A stretch of DNA of 36,184 bases from Alistipes sp. GTDB lineage: Bacteria; Bacteroidota; Bacteroidia; Bacteroidales; Rikenellaceae. Numbering within the stretch: position 1 is the stretch's first letter; every line of letters starts with the position of its first letter. Location: the NCBI GenBank assembly GCA_022511295.1, contig JAFLRT010000012.1:1-36184 (forward strand), read 5' to 3'. The position numbers were made by a program, and so were the translations under genes. This document shows, in pieces, positions 1-6,982 of the stretch. The notes under the pieces were generated by a model that had not been told where the DNA came from, did not search any database, and saw only the letters and a program-made list of their open reading frames with translations.

Positions 1-163
1 ATATCGAGTAGAGCGTATCGCCTGCCGAAACGATGCAGATATAAAACTTATCGCCGTTGATATAGACGACCGTCGGCTTGACATCCTGCGCCGAGACCGC
101 AGACACACCTGCGGAGATGGCACACATCGCCATGCCGCACAACAATATTTTGATACTGCGCAT
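1..163 (-). CDS. Exported LysM-domain protein, N-terminal fragment (cut by window edge)
   Basis: Only the first 54 codons are inside the window; the gene continues beyond base 1. The translation begins MRSIKILLCGMAMCAIS, a signal peptide with a short basic start, a hydrophobic core and an ASAQ-like end (VSAVSAQ), so the product is exported. The mature part runs DVKPTVVYINGDKF and then YICIVSAGDTLYSI, which matches the start of a LysM peptidoglycan-binding module (consensus V..GDTLYSIA). The ATG at 163-161 shares one base with the TGA of the upstream exonuclease gene (TGATG), so the two are translationally coupled and belong to the dnaN operon. The rest of the protein, and hence any enzymatic domain, cannot be seen. 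LysM proteins in Bacteroidota usually bind cell-wall glycan. Confidence 0.75.
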   Translation of the reverse strand, partial: MRSIKILLCGMAMCAISAGVSAVSAQDVKPTVVYINGDKFYICIVSAGDTLYSI

Positions 164-942
164 CAGTTTTTACCCTTCTTGTCCTTTTCTCTGTTTCTGA
201 TTTCGGTAATAACCTTTTTCGTATATAGCGGGAAATCGCCATTCATCATCCATGTATAATAACTCGGGTCATCGGCAAAAACATCCGCGACCTTGCGACC
301 GCGATACTTGCCGAAAGCAAAGACCTCATTACCCCTGTCATCGTAGACAACACGACCTGCATAATCCACCGTCTCGCCACGCGACGAAAACTCGGCCAGA
401 TAGTCCACATCGTTATCAAGCTGCGAATAGCGGTCGAGTTGCGCTTTCAGCACCTCGTATGTAGCCATCGTATCGGCTTCGGCCGAATGGGCATTGGTCA
501 AATCCTTGTCGCAATAGAATTTATATGCAGCGACAAGTGTTCTCTGCTCCATTTTGTGGAATATATTCTGCACATCCACAAACTTGCGCTGCTTGAAATC
601 GACATCTATTCCAGCACGCATAAACTCCTCGACAAGCACCGGCAAATCGAACCTGTTGGAGTTAAAACCTCCGAAATCACACCCCTCGAGGAACTCCTCG
701 AGCGACTTGGCTATCTGTGCAAATGAGGGTTCGTTCTTTACATCCTCATCCGTTATGCCATGCACAGCCGTTGCCTCCCTGGGTATATGCATCCCGGGGT
801 TCAGACGGCGGGTCTTTACTATCTCGGTACCGTCGGGCATAACCTTAACCATTGATATCTCGACAATGCGGTCCCTCGACGTATCGACCCCCGTAGTCTC
901 AAGGTCAAAAAAGACAATAGGTCTTTTAAGATTAAGTTTCAT
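163..942 (-). CDS. DEDD-family 3'-5' exonuclease (DnaQ-like) with C-terminal DUF3820 domain
   Basis: This 259-residue protein has the three exonuclease motifs of the DnaQ/RNase T fold: Exo I FFDLETTG (D13, E15), Exo II FNSNRFDLPVL (D99) and Exo III AHSAEADTMAT (H152, D157), which makes it a DEDDh enzyme using two metal ions. After about residue 205 it has a second module, FAFGKYRGRKVADVF followed by YYTWMMNGDFP, which resembles DUF3820, a small domain of unknown role named after a quorum-sensing-regulated virulence factor. The gene lies 12 bases downstream of dnaN on the same strand, which suggests a proofreading or processing nuclease working near the sliding clamp. It is not fused to a polymerase, so calling it the replicative proofreading subunit would be a guess. 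Confidence 0.88.
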   Translation of the reverse strand: MKLNLKRPIVFFDLETTGVDTSRDRIVEISMVKVMPDGTEIVKTRRLNPGMHIPREATAVHGITDEDVKNEPSFAQIAKSLEEFLEGCDFGGFNSNRFDLPVLVEEFMRAGIDVDFKQRKFVDVQNIFHKMEQRTLVAAYKFYCDKDLTNAHSAEADTMATYEVLKAQLDRYSQLDNDVDYLAEFSSRGETVDYAGRVVYDDRGNEVFAFGKYRGRKVADVFADDPSYYTWMMNGDFPLYTKKVITEIRNREKDKKGKN

Positions 943-954
943 CTCCGGTGCAGG

Positions 955-2082
955 CTATGCATTAATCATCATAGGCATCAGCAGCATAAGGGTCGAACTG
1001 CTCTGCTTGTCGTCGTAGACAGGGATAAAGACACCTGCACGTGTCGAGTCTGCCAACTGAATCTCCACCGTCGGCGTCTCTATATTGGAAAGCACCTCCA
1101 CAAGGAATGTAGACTTGAAGCCGATAAGCACAGGCACGCCCTCATAGCTGCAATTAAGCGTTTCGTTCGCCGAAACCGAGAAATCTATATCCTGCGCCGC
1201 CAGATTGACTTTGTTGTCGGCAATCTCCATACGGATAAGGTTCGTTGTGGGGTTCGAGCAGACAGCCACGCGACGTATACCGTTTACCAACTCTATGCGG
1301 TCGATAAGCAGGCGGTTGGTGTTGTTCTTGGGTATAACGCCGTTATAGTTGGGATAGTTGCCTTCGATAAGACGGCACACCAGCGTATGGCTCTTGAGCT
1401 TGAAGACGACGTTTTTGTTGTCAAAGCAGAGATTCACGTCGTTATCCTCCTTGAGGAGCATATTCTTAAGCAGGTTTGCAGGCTTTTTGGGAAGAATGAA
1501 CGAAGCCTTGACCTCGGATTTGGTATCGGTGGTATACTTGACGAGTTTGTGCGCGTCGGTAGCCACAAAGGTAACGCCTTCGGGGTCGAGACTGAAATAG
1601 ACACCGTTCATAATGGGACGCAGCTCATCATCCGCAGTGGCGAAGATAGTCTTGTTGATACCGTTCACAAGCGTATCGACATCGAACGCAACCTCATATC
1701 TGTTCTCGGTGCTGATAGTCGGCACGGGAGGATAACTGACAGGGCTTACACCCGGAATAGAGAGAGAACCGCTCTTCCAACTGGTCTTAATCTCCCACGT
1801 TTTGGGATGCACGTCGATTGTAAGCGGCAATTCGGGGAACTCCTTCAACGAGTCGAGCATAAGTTTTGCCGGAGCGGCTATCGTACCCTCGCTCTCTACA
1901 TTGTCTACAGGGATAACGCTAACAATCGTAGTTTCGAGGTCCGATGCAGTAACCTTCAGTTCGCCATCCTTAAGTTCCATAAGAAAATAATCAAGGATGG
2001 GCAGTGTATTTTTGCTGCTGATAACCTTTCCCGTCGTAGCCAACATTGACAACAGAGCGGAACTTGATACTGTAAATTTCAT
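955..2082 (-). CDS. dnaN: DNA polymerase III beta subunit (sliding clamp)
   Basis: The 375-residue product starts MKFTVSSSALLSMLATTGKVISSKNTLP and has the three repeated clamp folds typical of the bacterial beta subunit, whose usual length is 365-380. Recognisable segments are LPILDYFLMEL and LKVTASDLETTI in the first fold, FATADDELRPIMNGVYF and VATDAHKLVKY in the second, and LIEGNYPNYNGVIP leading to the third. The C-terminus VYDDKQSSSTLMLLMPMMINA matches the usual LMPMR-like end. It forms the dimeric ring that tethers polymerase III and repair proteins, such as the MutS encoded later in this window, to DNA. An 84-base AT-rich gap separates it from the phosphorylase gene upstream. I see no good TAnnTTTG box in that gap on this strand, so read-through or an atypical promoter is possible. 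Confidence 0.97.
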   Translation of the reverse strand: MKFTVSSSALLSMLATTGKVISSKNTLPILDYFLMELKDGELKVTASDLETTIVSVIPVDNVESEGTIAAPAKLMLDSLKEFPELPLTIDVHPKTWEIKTSWKSGSLSIPGVSPVSYPPVPTISTENRYEVAFDVDTLVNGINKTIFATADDELRPIMNGVYFSLDPEGVTFVATDAHKLVKYTTDTKSEVKASFILPKKPANLLKNMLLKEDNDVNLCFDNKNVVFKLKSHTLVCRLIEGNYPNYNGVIPKNNTNRLLIDRIELVNGIRRVAVCSNPTTNLIRMEIADNKVNLAAQDIDFSVSANETLNCSYEGVPVLIGFKSTFLVEVLSNIETPTVEIQLADSTRAGVFIPVYDDKQSSSTLMLLMPMMINA

Positions 2083-2166
2083 AATCTTCTGTTTTATTTA
2101 TTTTCCAATATTTTTCAATTTTATATTTCGATTTTTTATCGCTCGACTTAACTATTATCGCCTAAC

Positions 2167-3042
2167 TTAAAGAGTTGCAAGTTTGTCGAGCGCCGTGCCT
2201 ATCATACGTTTCACGAAAGGCTTGTAATCGGTGCAGGCGTCGAGCGCCACACGCTGCGCTATTATGGTACAAATGGTTGCTGCGCGGTGTCCCATCAAGG
2301 CTGCCAGACCGGCCAAAGCGGAACCCTCCATCTCGAAGTTGGTTATACGACGGCCGCCATAGTTAAACGACTCCACCTTTTCGTTAAGATGCACATCGGC
2401 AGGCTCGAGGCGCACCCACCGTCCCTGAGGAGCGTAGAATCCCGGAGCGGCTATGGTGATACCCTCTGTTGTAACATCAGCAAAGTGAGCAAACAGTTCT
2501 TTGTCCGCATCGATAAAGTAGGGCTTCGGCAGAAGTTCGCTCCAACCCGTATGTTCCATAAACGCCCTCTCTATCTCAAGGTCGCACACCTCGTTGCGAC
2601 CCTTATAGTAGTTGAGAAGTCCGTCAAAGCCGACCGACGTGCGCGAGAATACTGCATCGCCAACCTTGATATCGGGCTGAAGCGCTCCGGACGTTCCGAG
2701 ACGGACAAGCGTCAGACGGCGGAACTCCGGTTTTACCATACGCGTTGAGAAATCTATATTTGCCAAAGCGTCCAACTCCGTTACGGATATATCAATATTT
2801 CCGATACCGATACCTGTCGAGAGGACGGTCATGCGTTTGCCTTTGTAGATACCGGTTACCGTATTGAACTCACGGTTCGACACCTCGCATTCGCGGCTGT
2901 CGAAGAACGAAGCCACAAGTTCCACACGTCCCGGGTCGCCCACCAAAATAACGGTATCGGCCACTTGTTCGGGCTTTAGATGAAGGTGAAAGATAGAACC
3001 GTCATCATTGATTATCAGTTCAGAAGGTGGTATTACTCTCAT
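2167..3042 (-). CDS. Nucleoside phosphorylase, uridine phosphorylase type (PNP/UDP family)
   Basis: This 291-residue enzyme belongs to the PNP/UDP family, which cleaves nucleosides with phosphate to a base and ribose-1-phosphate in nucleoside salvage. Visible motifs are VILVGDPGRVELVA (phosphate-binding loop), STGIGIGNIDIS, LVRLGTSGALQ (GTSG strand lining the active site) and ITNFEMEGSALAGLAALMGHRAAT (EMEG segment contacting ribose). The C-terminal part resembles uridine phosphorylase more than adenosine or MTA enzymes, but base specificity cannot be read with certainty. It is about 40 residues longer than the E. coli Udp. It is transcribed away from the phosphohexomutase gene, from a promoter at about 3073-3103. 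Confidence 0.88.
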   Translation of the reverse strand: MRVIPPSELIINDDGSIFHLHLKPEQVADTVILVGDPGRVELVASFFDSRECEVSNREFNTVTGIYKGKRMTVLSTGIGIGNIDISVTELDALANIDFSTRMVKPEFRRLTLVRLGTSGALQPDIKVGDAVFSRTSVGFDGLLNYYKGRNEVCDLEIERAFMEHTGWSELLPKPYFIDADKELFAHFADVTTEGITIAAPGFYAPQGRWVRLEPADVHLNEKVESFNYGGRRITNFEMEGSALAGLAALMGHRAATICTIIAQRVALDACTDYKPFVKRMIGTALDKLATL

Positions 3043-3072
3043 ATTTTTCAGATTAGATGCTTAAAATTGGCA

Positions 3073-3103
3073 TAAAAGTAATATATTTACGTCGATTTTC
3101 AAA
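3073..3103 (-). promoter_or_regulatory. Probable promoter of the nucleoside phosphorylase gene
   Basis: On the minus strand a TTTG (3103-3100) is followed after exactly 19 bases by TACTTTTA (3080-3073), one change from the Bacteroidota -7 consensus TAnnTTTG. The predicted start near 3066 leaves a leader of about 24 bases. A plus-strand box TATATTTA at 3082-3089 abuts it and could serve glmM, but that one has no clear -33 element. Confidence 0.5.
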
Positions 3104-3163
3104 AAATAGACACAAGTTTTTTATTAACAATATCTTCAAGCTAAACTACACAAAAATCAGGCT

Positions 3164-4552
3164 ATGACACTGATAAAATCCATTTCAGGCATCCGGGGAA
3201 CAGTCGGAGGTGCCTGCGGCGAGAATCTGACACCCGTAGATATCGCCAAATTTACCGCTGCATACGCCCGTTTCATCAACAGCCGCTGCGACGGAAAACG
3301 TATCAAAATCGTCATCGGACGCGATGCTCGCATCTCGGGAGAGATGGTCGAGAAAATCGTCGAAGGGACACTGCTCGGTTGTGGCGCCGATGTTATAAAC
3401 ACCGGACTTTGCACCACGCCGGGAACCGAGATGGCCGTAATAACCCATAAAGCCGACGGCGGTATTATCATCACCGCATCGCACAATCCCAAGCAGTGGA
3501 ACGCCCTCAAACTACTCAACTCGCACGGCGAATTTCTCAATGCCGAAGAGGGACATCGCATACTCGAACTTGCAGAGAATGAGGAGTTCGATTTCAAGAC
3601 TGTAGATGAGATAGGAAAAGTCGTTGCAAAAGAAGATTTTAACACAGAGCATATAAAGCAAGTTCTGAAGTTATCGGCAGTCGATGTCGAAGCAGTACGC
3701 AAGCGCCGTTTCAAGGTCGTAGTCGATGCCGTAAACTCAATCGGAGGCGTTGTGATACCGGCTCTGCTGCGTGAACTCGGATGTGAGGTAATCGAACTTA
3801 ACTGCCTGCCGAACGGAGAGTTTGCACACAATCCTGAACCGCTGCCGGAGAATCTGACGGAGATATCATCCGTCGTCGTGCGCGAAAAGGCGGATTTGGG
3901 TATCGTGGTAGACCCCGACGTAGACCGTCTGGCATTTGTAAGCGAGGATGGTTCGATGTTTGTCGAGGAGTATACTTTAGTTGCGGTAGCCGACTACATA
4001 CTATCACTTAATCAAGGAAATACGGTATCTAATTTAAGTTCTTCCAGAGCGCTTAGGGACGTTACCGAAAAGCATGGCGGCAAATACTATGCATCGGCCG
4101 TAGGCGAGGTAAACGTAGTGGCCAAAATGAAGGAGGTCGGAGCCGTTATCGGCGGTGAGGGCAACGGCGGAGTAATCTATCCAGAACTTCACTACGGACG
4201 TGATGCTTTGGTGGGTACGGCCCTCTTTCTCACCTATCTTGCCAAGCGGAATATGACTATGACTCAACTGCGCGCAACATATCCGGCATACTTCGCATCG
4301 AAGAATAAAATAGAACTTACGCCGGCTATTGACGTGGATAAAGTTTTAGTTGAAATAAAAAGCCGGTACAGCAATGAAAATGTGAATGATACAGACGGCG
4401 TAAAAATTGATTTTGCAGATAGTTGGGTACATCTTCGCAAATCCAACACCGAGCCTATTATCCGTATCTACACCGAGGCGCACACTATGGACGAAGCCGA
4501 TGCGCTCGCAAAGAAATTTATTAATGAAATCAAGAGTATATGCCAGTTATGA
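3164..4552 (+). CDS. glmM: Phosphoglucosamine mutase / alpha-D-phosphohexomutase
   Basis: The 462-residue protein has the four-domain phosphohexomutase layout. The catalytic serine is S106 in the loop TASHNPKQWNALK, the magnesium site is DPDVDR (D250, D252, D254), the sugar-binding loop is GGEGNGGVIYP, and the phosphate-binding loop near the C-terminus is LRKSNTEPIIRIYTEA. It most likely converts glucosamine-6-phosphate to glucosamine-1-phosphate for UDP-GlcNAc, peptidoglycan and lipid A synthesis in the cytosol. The sugar loop GEGNGG differs from GEQSGH of E. coli GlmM and GEMSGH of phosphomannomutases, and resembles archaeal-type enzymes, so the substrate is less certain than the fold. It overlaps the next gene by an ATGA. 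Confidence 0.88.
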   Translation: MTLIKSISGIRGTVGGACGENLTPVDIAKFTAAYARFINSRCDGKRIKIVIGRDARISGEMVEKIVEGTLLGCGADVINTGLCTTPGTEMAVITHKADGGIIITASHNPKQWNALKLLNSHGEFLNAEEGHRILELAENEEFDFKTVDEIGKVVAKEDFNTEHIKQVLKLSAVDVEAVRKRRFKVVVDAVNSIGGVVIPALLRELGCEVIELNCLPNGEFAHNPEPLPENLTEISSVVVREKADLGIVVDPDVDRLAFVSEDGSMFVEEYTLVAVADYILSLNQGNTVSNLSSSRALRDVTEKHGGKYYASAVGEVNVVAKMKEVGAVIGGEGNGGVIYPELHYGRDALVGTALFLTYLAKRNMTMTQLRATYPAYFASKNKIELTPAIDVDKVLVEIKSRYSNENVNDTDGVKIDFADSWVHLRKSNTEPIIRIYTEAHTMDEADALAKKFINEIKSICQL

Positions 4553-5916
4553 CACCAAAAGAGTTTATAGACATTAATCGCGAGCGTTTTATCGACGAGT
4601 TGTTCACCATTTTGCGCATACCATCCGTCAGCGCTCAATCACAACACAAACCAGATATGCAGCGTTGTGCCGAGAGTTTGGCAGCATCGCTTGTCGCAGC
4701 AGGAGCCGACCATGCCGAGGTATACCCTACGAACGGTAATCCCGTTGTCTTCGGCGAGAAGATTACAGACCGCAATGCACCGACAATACTCGTATACGGG
4801 CATTATGACGTTATGCCGACAGACCCTCGCGGAGAGTGGAACACCGACCCGTTTGAGCCTGTTATAAAGGATGGCCGGATATGGGCGCGCGGGGCTGATG
4901 ACGACAAAGGACAACTTTTCATGCACGTCAAGGCATTTGAAGCCATGTGCGCCACGAATAGCCTTAACTGCAATGTAAAATTCATGCTCGAGGGTGAGGA
5001 GGAGATTGGCTCTACGCATCTCTACGGTTTCTGCGAGGAGTACAAAGAGATGCTTGCAGCCGACATAATCCTTGTATCGGACACTTCGATGATTGGAGCC
5101 GACGTCCCCTCCATAACCTGCGGCCTGCGAGGTCTGACGTATATGGAGGTAGAGGTTACGGGTCCCAACCGCGACCTGCACTCGGGACACTACGGCGGCG
5201 GTGTTGCCAATCCGGCCAACGTTCTTTCGAGGCTTGTCGCATCGCTTATCGACGAAAACGGCCACATAACAATACCCCACTTCTATGACGATGTACGAGT
5301 ATTTTCCGATGAGGAGCGTCGTGATTTCAACAGCGCTCCGTTCAGCATCGAGGAGTACAAACACTCACTCGACATAGGCGACGTGGAGGGCGAAGCCGGT
5401 TTTACGACTATGGAACGCACCGGCATACGACCCTCACTCGACGTAAACGGCATCTGGAGCGGTTATATCGGCGAAGGGGCGAAGACGGTTATCCCTTCGC
5501 GTGCATCGGCTAAAATCTCGATGCGTCTTGTCCCGAATCAGGATTTTTCGACTATCGCCCGCCTATTTGAGGAGCATTTCCGCGCGATTGCCCCTGCAAG
5601 CGTAAAGGTAGACGTAAAGTTCCTGCACGGCGGTGCGCCATACGTTTCTCCGACGGATATGCCGGCATACAAGGCGGCAGAAAAGGCAATAGAGGATGTT
5701 TTGGGTAAACGTCCGCTGCCATACTACTCGGGAGGCTCGATACCTATAATAAGCGGATTCGAGAAGATTCTGGGCATAAAATCGGTGCTTATGGGATTCG
5801 GACTCGAGGAGGATGCGATACACTCTCCCAACGAGAGTTTCGGCGTTGAACGCTTCTTCAAGGGCATAGAGGCCATAACGCTATTCTACAAATACTACAC
5901 CGAGAGCCGTCAATAG
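4549..5916 (+). CDS. M20-family metallopeptidase (dipeptidase)
   Basis: A 455-residue M20 peptidase with a two-zinc site: VYGHYDVMPTDP (first zinc histidine H85 and the aspartate after it), WARGADDDKGQ (bridging aspartate) and MLEGEEEIGS (catalytic and zinc glutamates). Further motifs are DLHSGHYGGGVANP (dimerisation-domain histidine), YYSGGSIPI and DAIHSPNESF (last zinc histidine). The order and spacing fit carnosinase/CPG2-type dipeptidases that trim peptides in the cytosol; no signal peptide is present. I chose the ATG at 4549 because it overlaps the glmM stop as ATGA. An in-frame ATG at 4540 would add three residues. The link to glmM appears to be operon packing rather than a shared pathway. 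Confidence 0.93.
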   Translation: MTPKEFIDINRERFIDELFTILRIPSVSAQSQHKPDMQRCAESLAASLVAAGADHAEVYPTNGNPVVFGEKITDRNAPTILVYGHYDVMPTDPRGEWNTDPFEPVIKDGRIWARGADDDKGQLFMHVKAFEAMCATNSLNCNVKFMLEGEEEIGSTHLYGFCEEYKEMLAADIILVSDTSMIGADVPSITCGLRGLTYMEVEVTGPNRDLHSGHYGGGVANPANVLSRLVASLIDENGHITIPHFYDDVRVFSDEERRDFNSAPFSIEEYKHSLDIGDVEGEAGFTTMERTGIRPSLDVNGIWSGYIGEGAKTVIPSRASAKISMRLVPNQDFSTIARLFEEHFRAIAPASVKVDVKFLHGGAPYVSPTDMPAYKAAEKAIEDVLGKRPLPYYSGGSIPIISGFEKILGIKSVLMGFGLEEDAIHSPNESFGVERFFKGIEAITLFYKYYTESRQ

Positions 5917-5933
5917 CCATAATACACGAACAG

Positions 5934-5972
5934 ATAAGAGAGCCTGAAAGCGTTGCTTTCAGGCTCTCTTAT
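5934..5972. terminator. Bidirectional terminator hairpin, M20 peptidase / PorV-like gene
   Basis: An 18-base-pair perfect inverted repeat (core AAGAGAGCCTGAAAGC at 5936-5951 and its complement at 5955-5970) with a GTT loop lies between convergent genes. It is followed on the plus side by ATTCTTTTATTT, a fair T-rich tail. Confidence 0.85.
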
Positions 5973-5975
5973 TCT

Positions 5976-6013
5976 TTTATTTATCAATTAAGCGTTTATT
6001 TATCAATTAAGCG
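5976..6013. repeat. Perfect 19-base tandem duplication
   Basis: The unit TTTATTTATCAATTAAGCG occurs at 5976-5994 and again at 5995-6013 with no mismatch. It sits between the terminator hairpin and the stop codon of the PorV-like gene, so it is non-coding and looks like a recent slippage duplication. Confidence 0.97.
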
Positions 6014-6019
6014 TCTCTG

Positions 6020-6982
6020 TTAGAACTCCACGCCGAGACCTACACGGAATGTATTTCTCCAGGGGCATGAAGTTGCGCCGAACCAGTATGATGCATCGAG
6101 TTGCACGTGAGCAAAACGTACTCCCAAACCGGCAGTAACACATCCGTAGTTGCCGTATGCATATCCGGCACGCACCATAAAGCAGTTCATAAGCGAATAC
6201 TCAAGACCCACGTTTGCAAGGAACGAGTTCATCGACTTGCTCTGGTAGAGATAACCCAAATCCAACGCCGCCTCTATCGAGTGCATCTCTGTCATCGGGA
6301 TATAGAGCGATGCACCGACCTTGCCTGACAGCGGCAGCGACGCTTTACCGCTGCCGAAAGAGAAACCGTAATTGGAGGCTGAAACTCCGATATTCAGTTT
6401 TGAGCCGTCGGTAATGGAGACGGGCAGCGACGAATAAAGCGAAAGACCGAGCGATACGACACTCGTCTTTGTTCCTACACCGTTGGAGTTGTGGATATAG
6501 CCTGCATTGATTGCCATACCGACCTTATCGGAGAAACGTATACCGTATGCAAGGTCGAGACTTTTGCTGTTGGGGCGCGTTACGGCTATCTCCAGAGGCT
6601 CGTTGTACTCATCCTTGGGAACAAACGGATAATCTTCATTGCCCACAAGTTTGGGTTCGTTATACATTCTGCCGCCGATGGAGAGCGTATGACGCTTGCC
6701 AAAGTTAAAGTATCCGCCAAGCGAATAGAGCGCGTGGCCCTTTTCCACTGCCGACATCCAGGGCGTATACGACACCTGCACCTGCACCTTTTTATTATTG
6801 AATAGCGGAGCGGCTGCATTGCCGTATATCGACCATGCATCACCTGTAACCGCTGCCGAGACATCACCCATAGCAGATGTACGGGCATCGGGATTGATAA
6901 TCACAAATTCCTGTGCGCGCGACACCGTAACCGAGGCACAGCAAAGCGCGATAAGCAAAAATATCTTCTTCATAACTTGCAT
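6020..6982 (-). CDS. PorV/PorQ-family outer-membrane beta-barrel protein
   Basis: The 320-residue product starts MQVMKKIFLLIALCCASVTVSRAQ, a cleavable signal peptide ending at RAQ. The mature start EFVIINPDARTSAMGDVSAA is the PorV/PorQ/UPF0164 signature (NPDAR..GMGD), followed by alternating beta strands and an aromatic C-terminus (FRVGLGVEF) as in outer-membrane barrels. PorV and PorQ are type IX secretion components: PorV shuttles cargo from the translocon to the attachment complex. The ATG at 6982 shares a base with the TGA of the upstream subtilase (TGATG); an alternative ATG at 6973 gives the more compact start MKKIF. Coupling to a T9SS cargo gene suggests a dedicated partner. At 320 residues it is shorter than typical PorV (about 390), so I do not assign a symbol. 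Confidence 0.8.
   Translation of the reverse strand: MQVMKKIFLLIALCCASVTVSRAQEFVIINPDARTSAMGDVSAAVTGDAWSIYGNAAAPLFNNKKVQVQVSYTPWMSAVEKGHALYSLGGYFNFGKRHTLSIGGRMYNEPKLVGNEDYPFVPKDEYNEPLEIAVTRPNSKSLDLAYGIRFSDKVGMAINAGYIHNSNGVGTKTSVVSLGLSLYSSLPVSITDGSKLNIGVSASNYGFSFGSGKASLPLSGKVGASLYIPMTEMHSIEAALDLGYLYQSKSMNSFLANVGLEYSLMNCFMVRAGYAYGNYGCVTAGLGVRFAHVQLDASYWFGATSCPWRNTFRVGLGVEF

Noticed and set aside
3157..3831. Minus-strand open frame across the phosphohexomutase gene
   Set aside because: Serine/threonine-rich antisense frame with no domain, opposite a certain gene.
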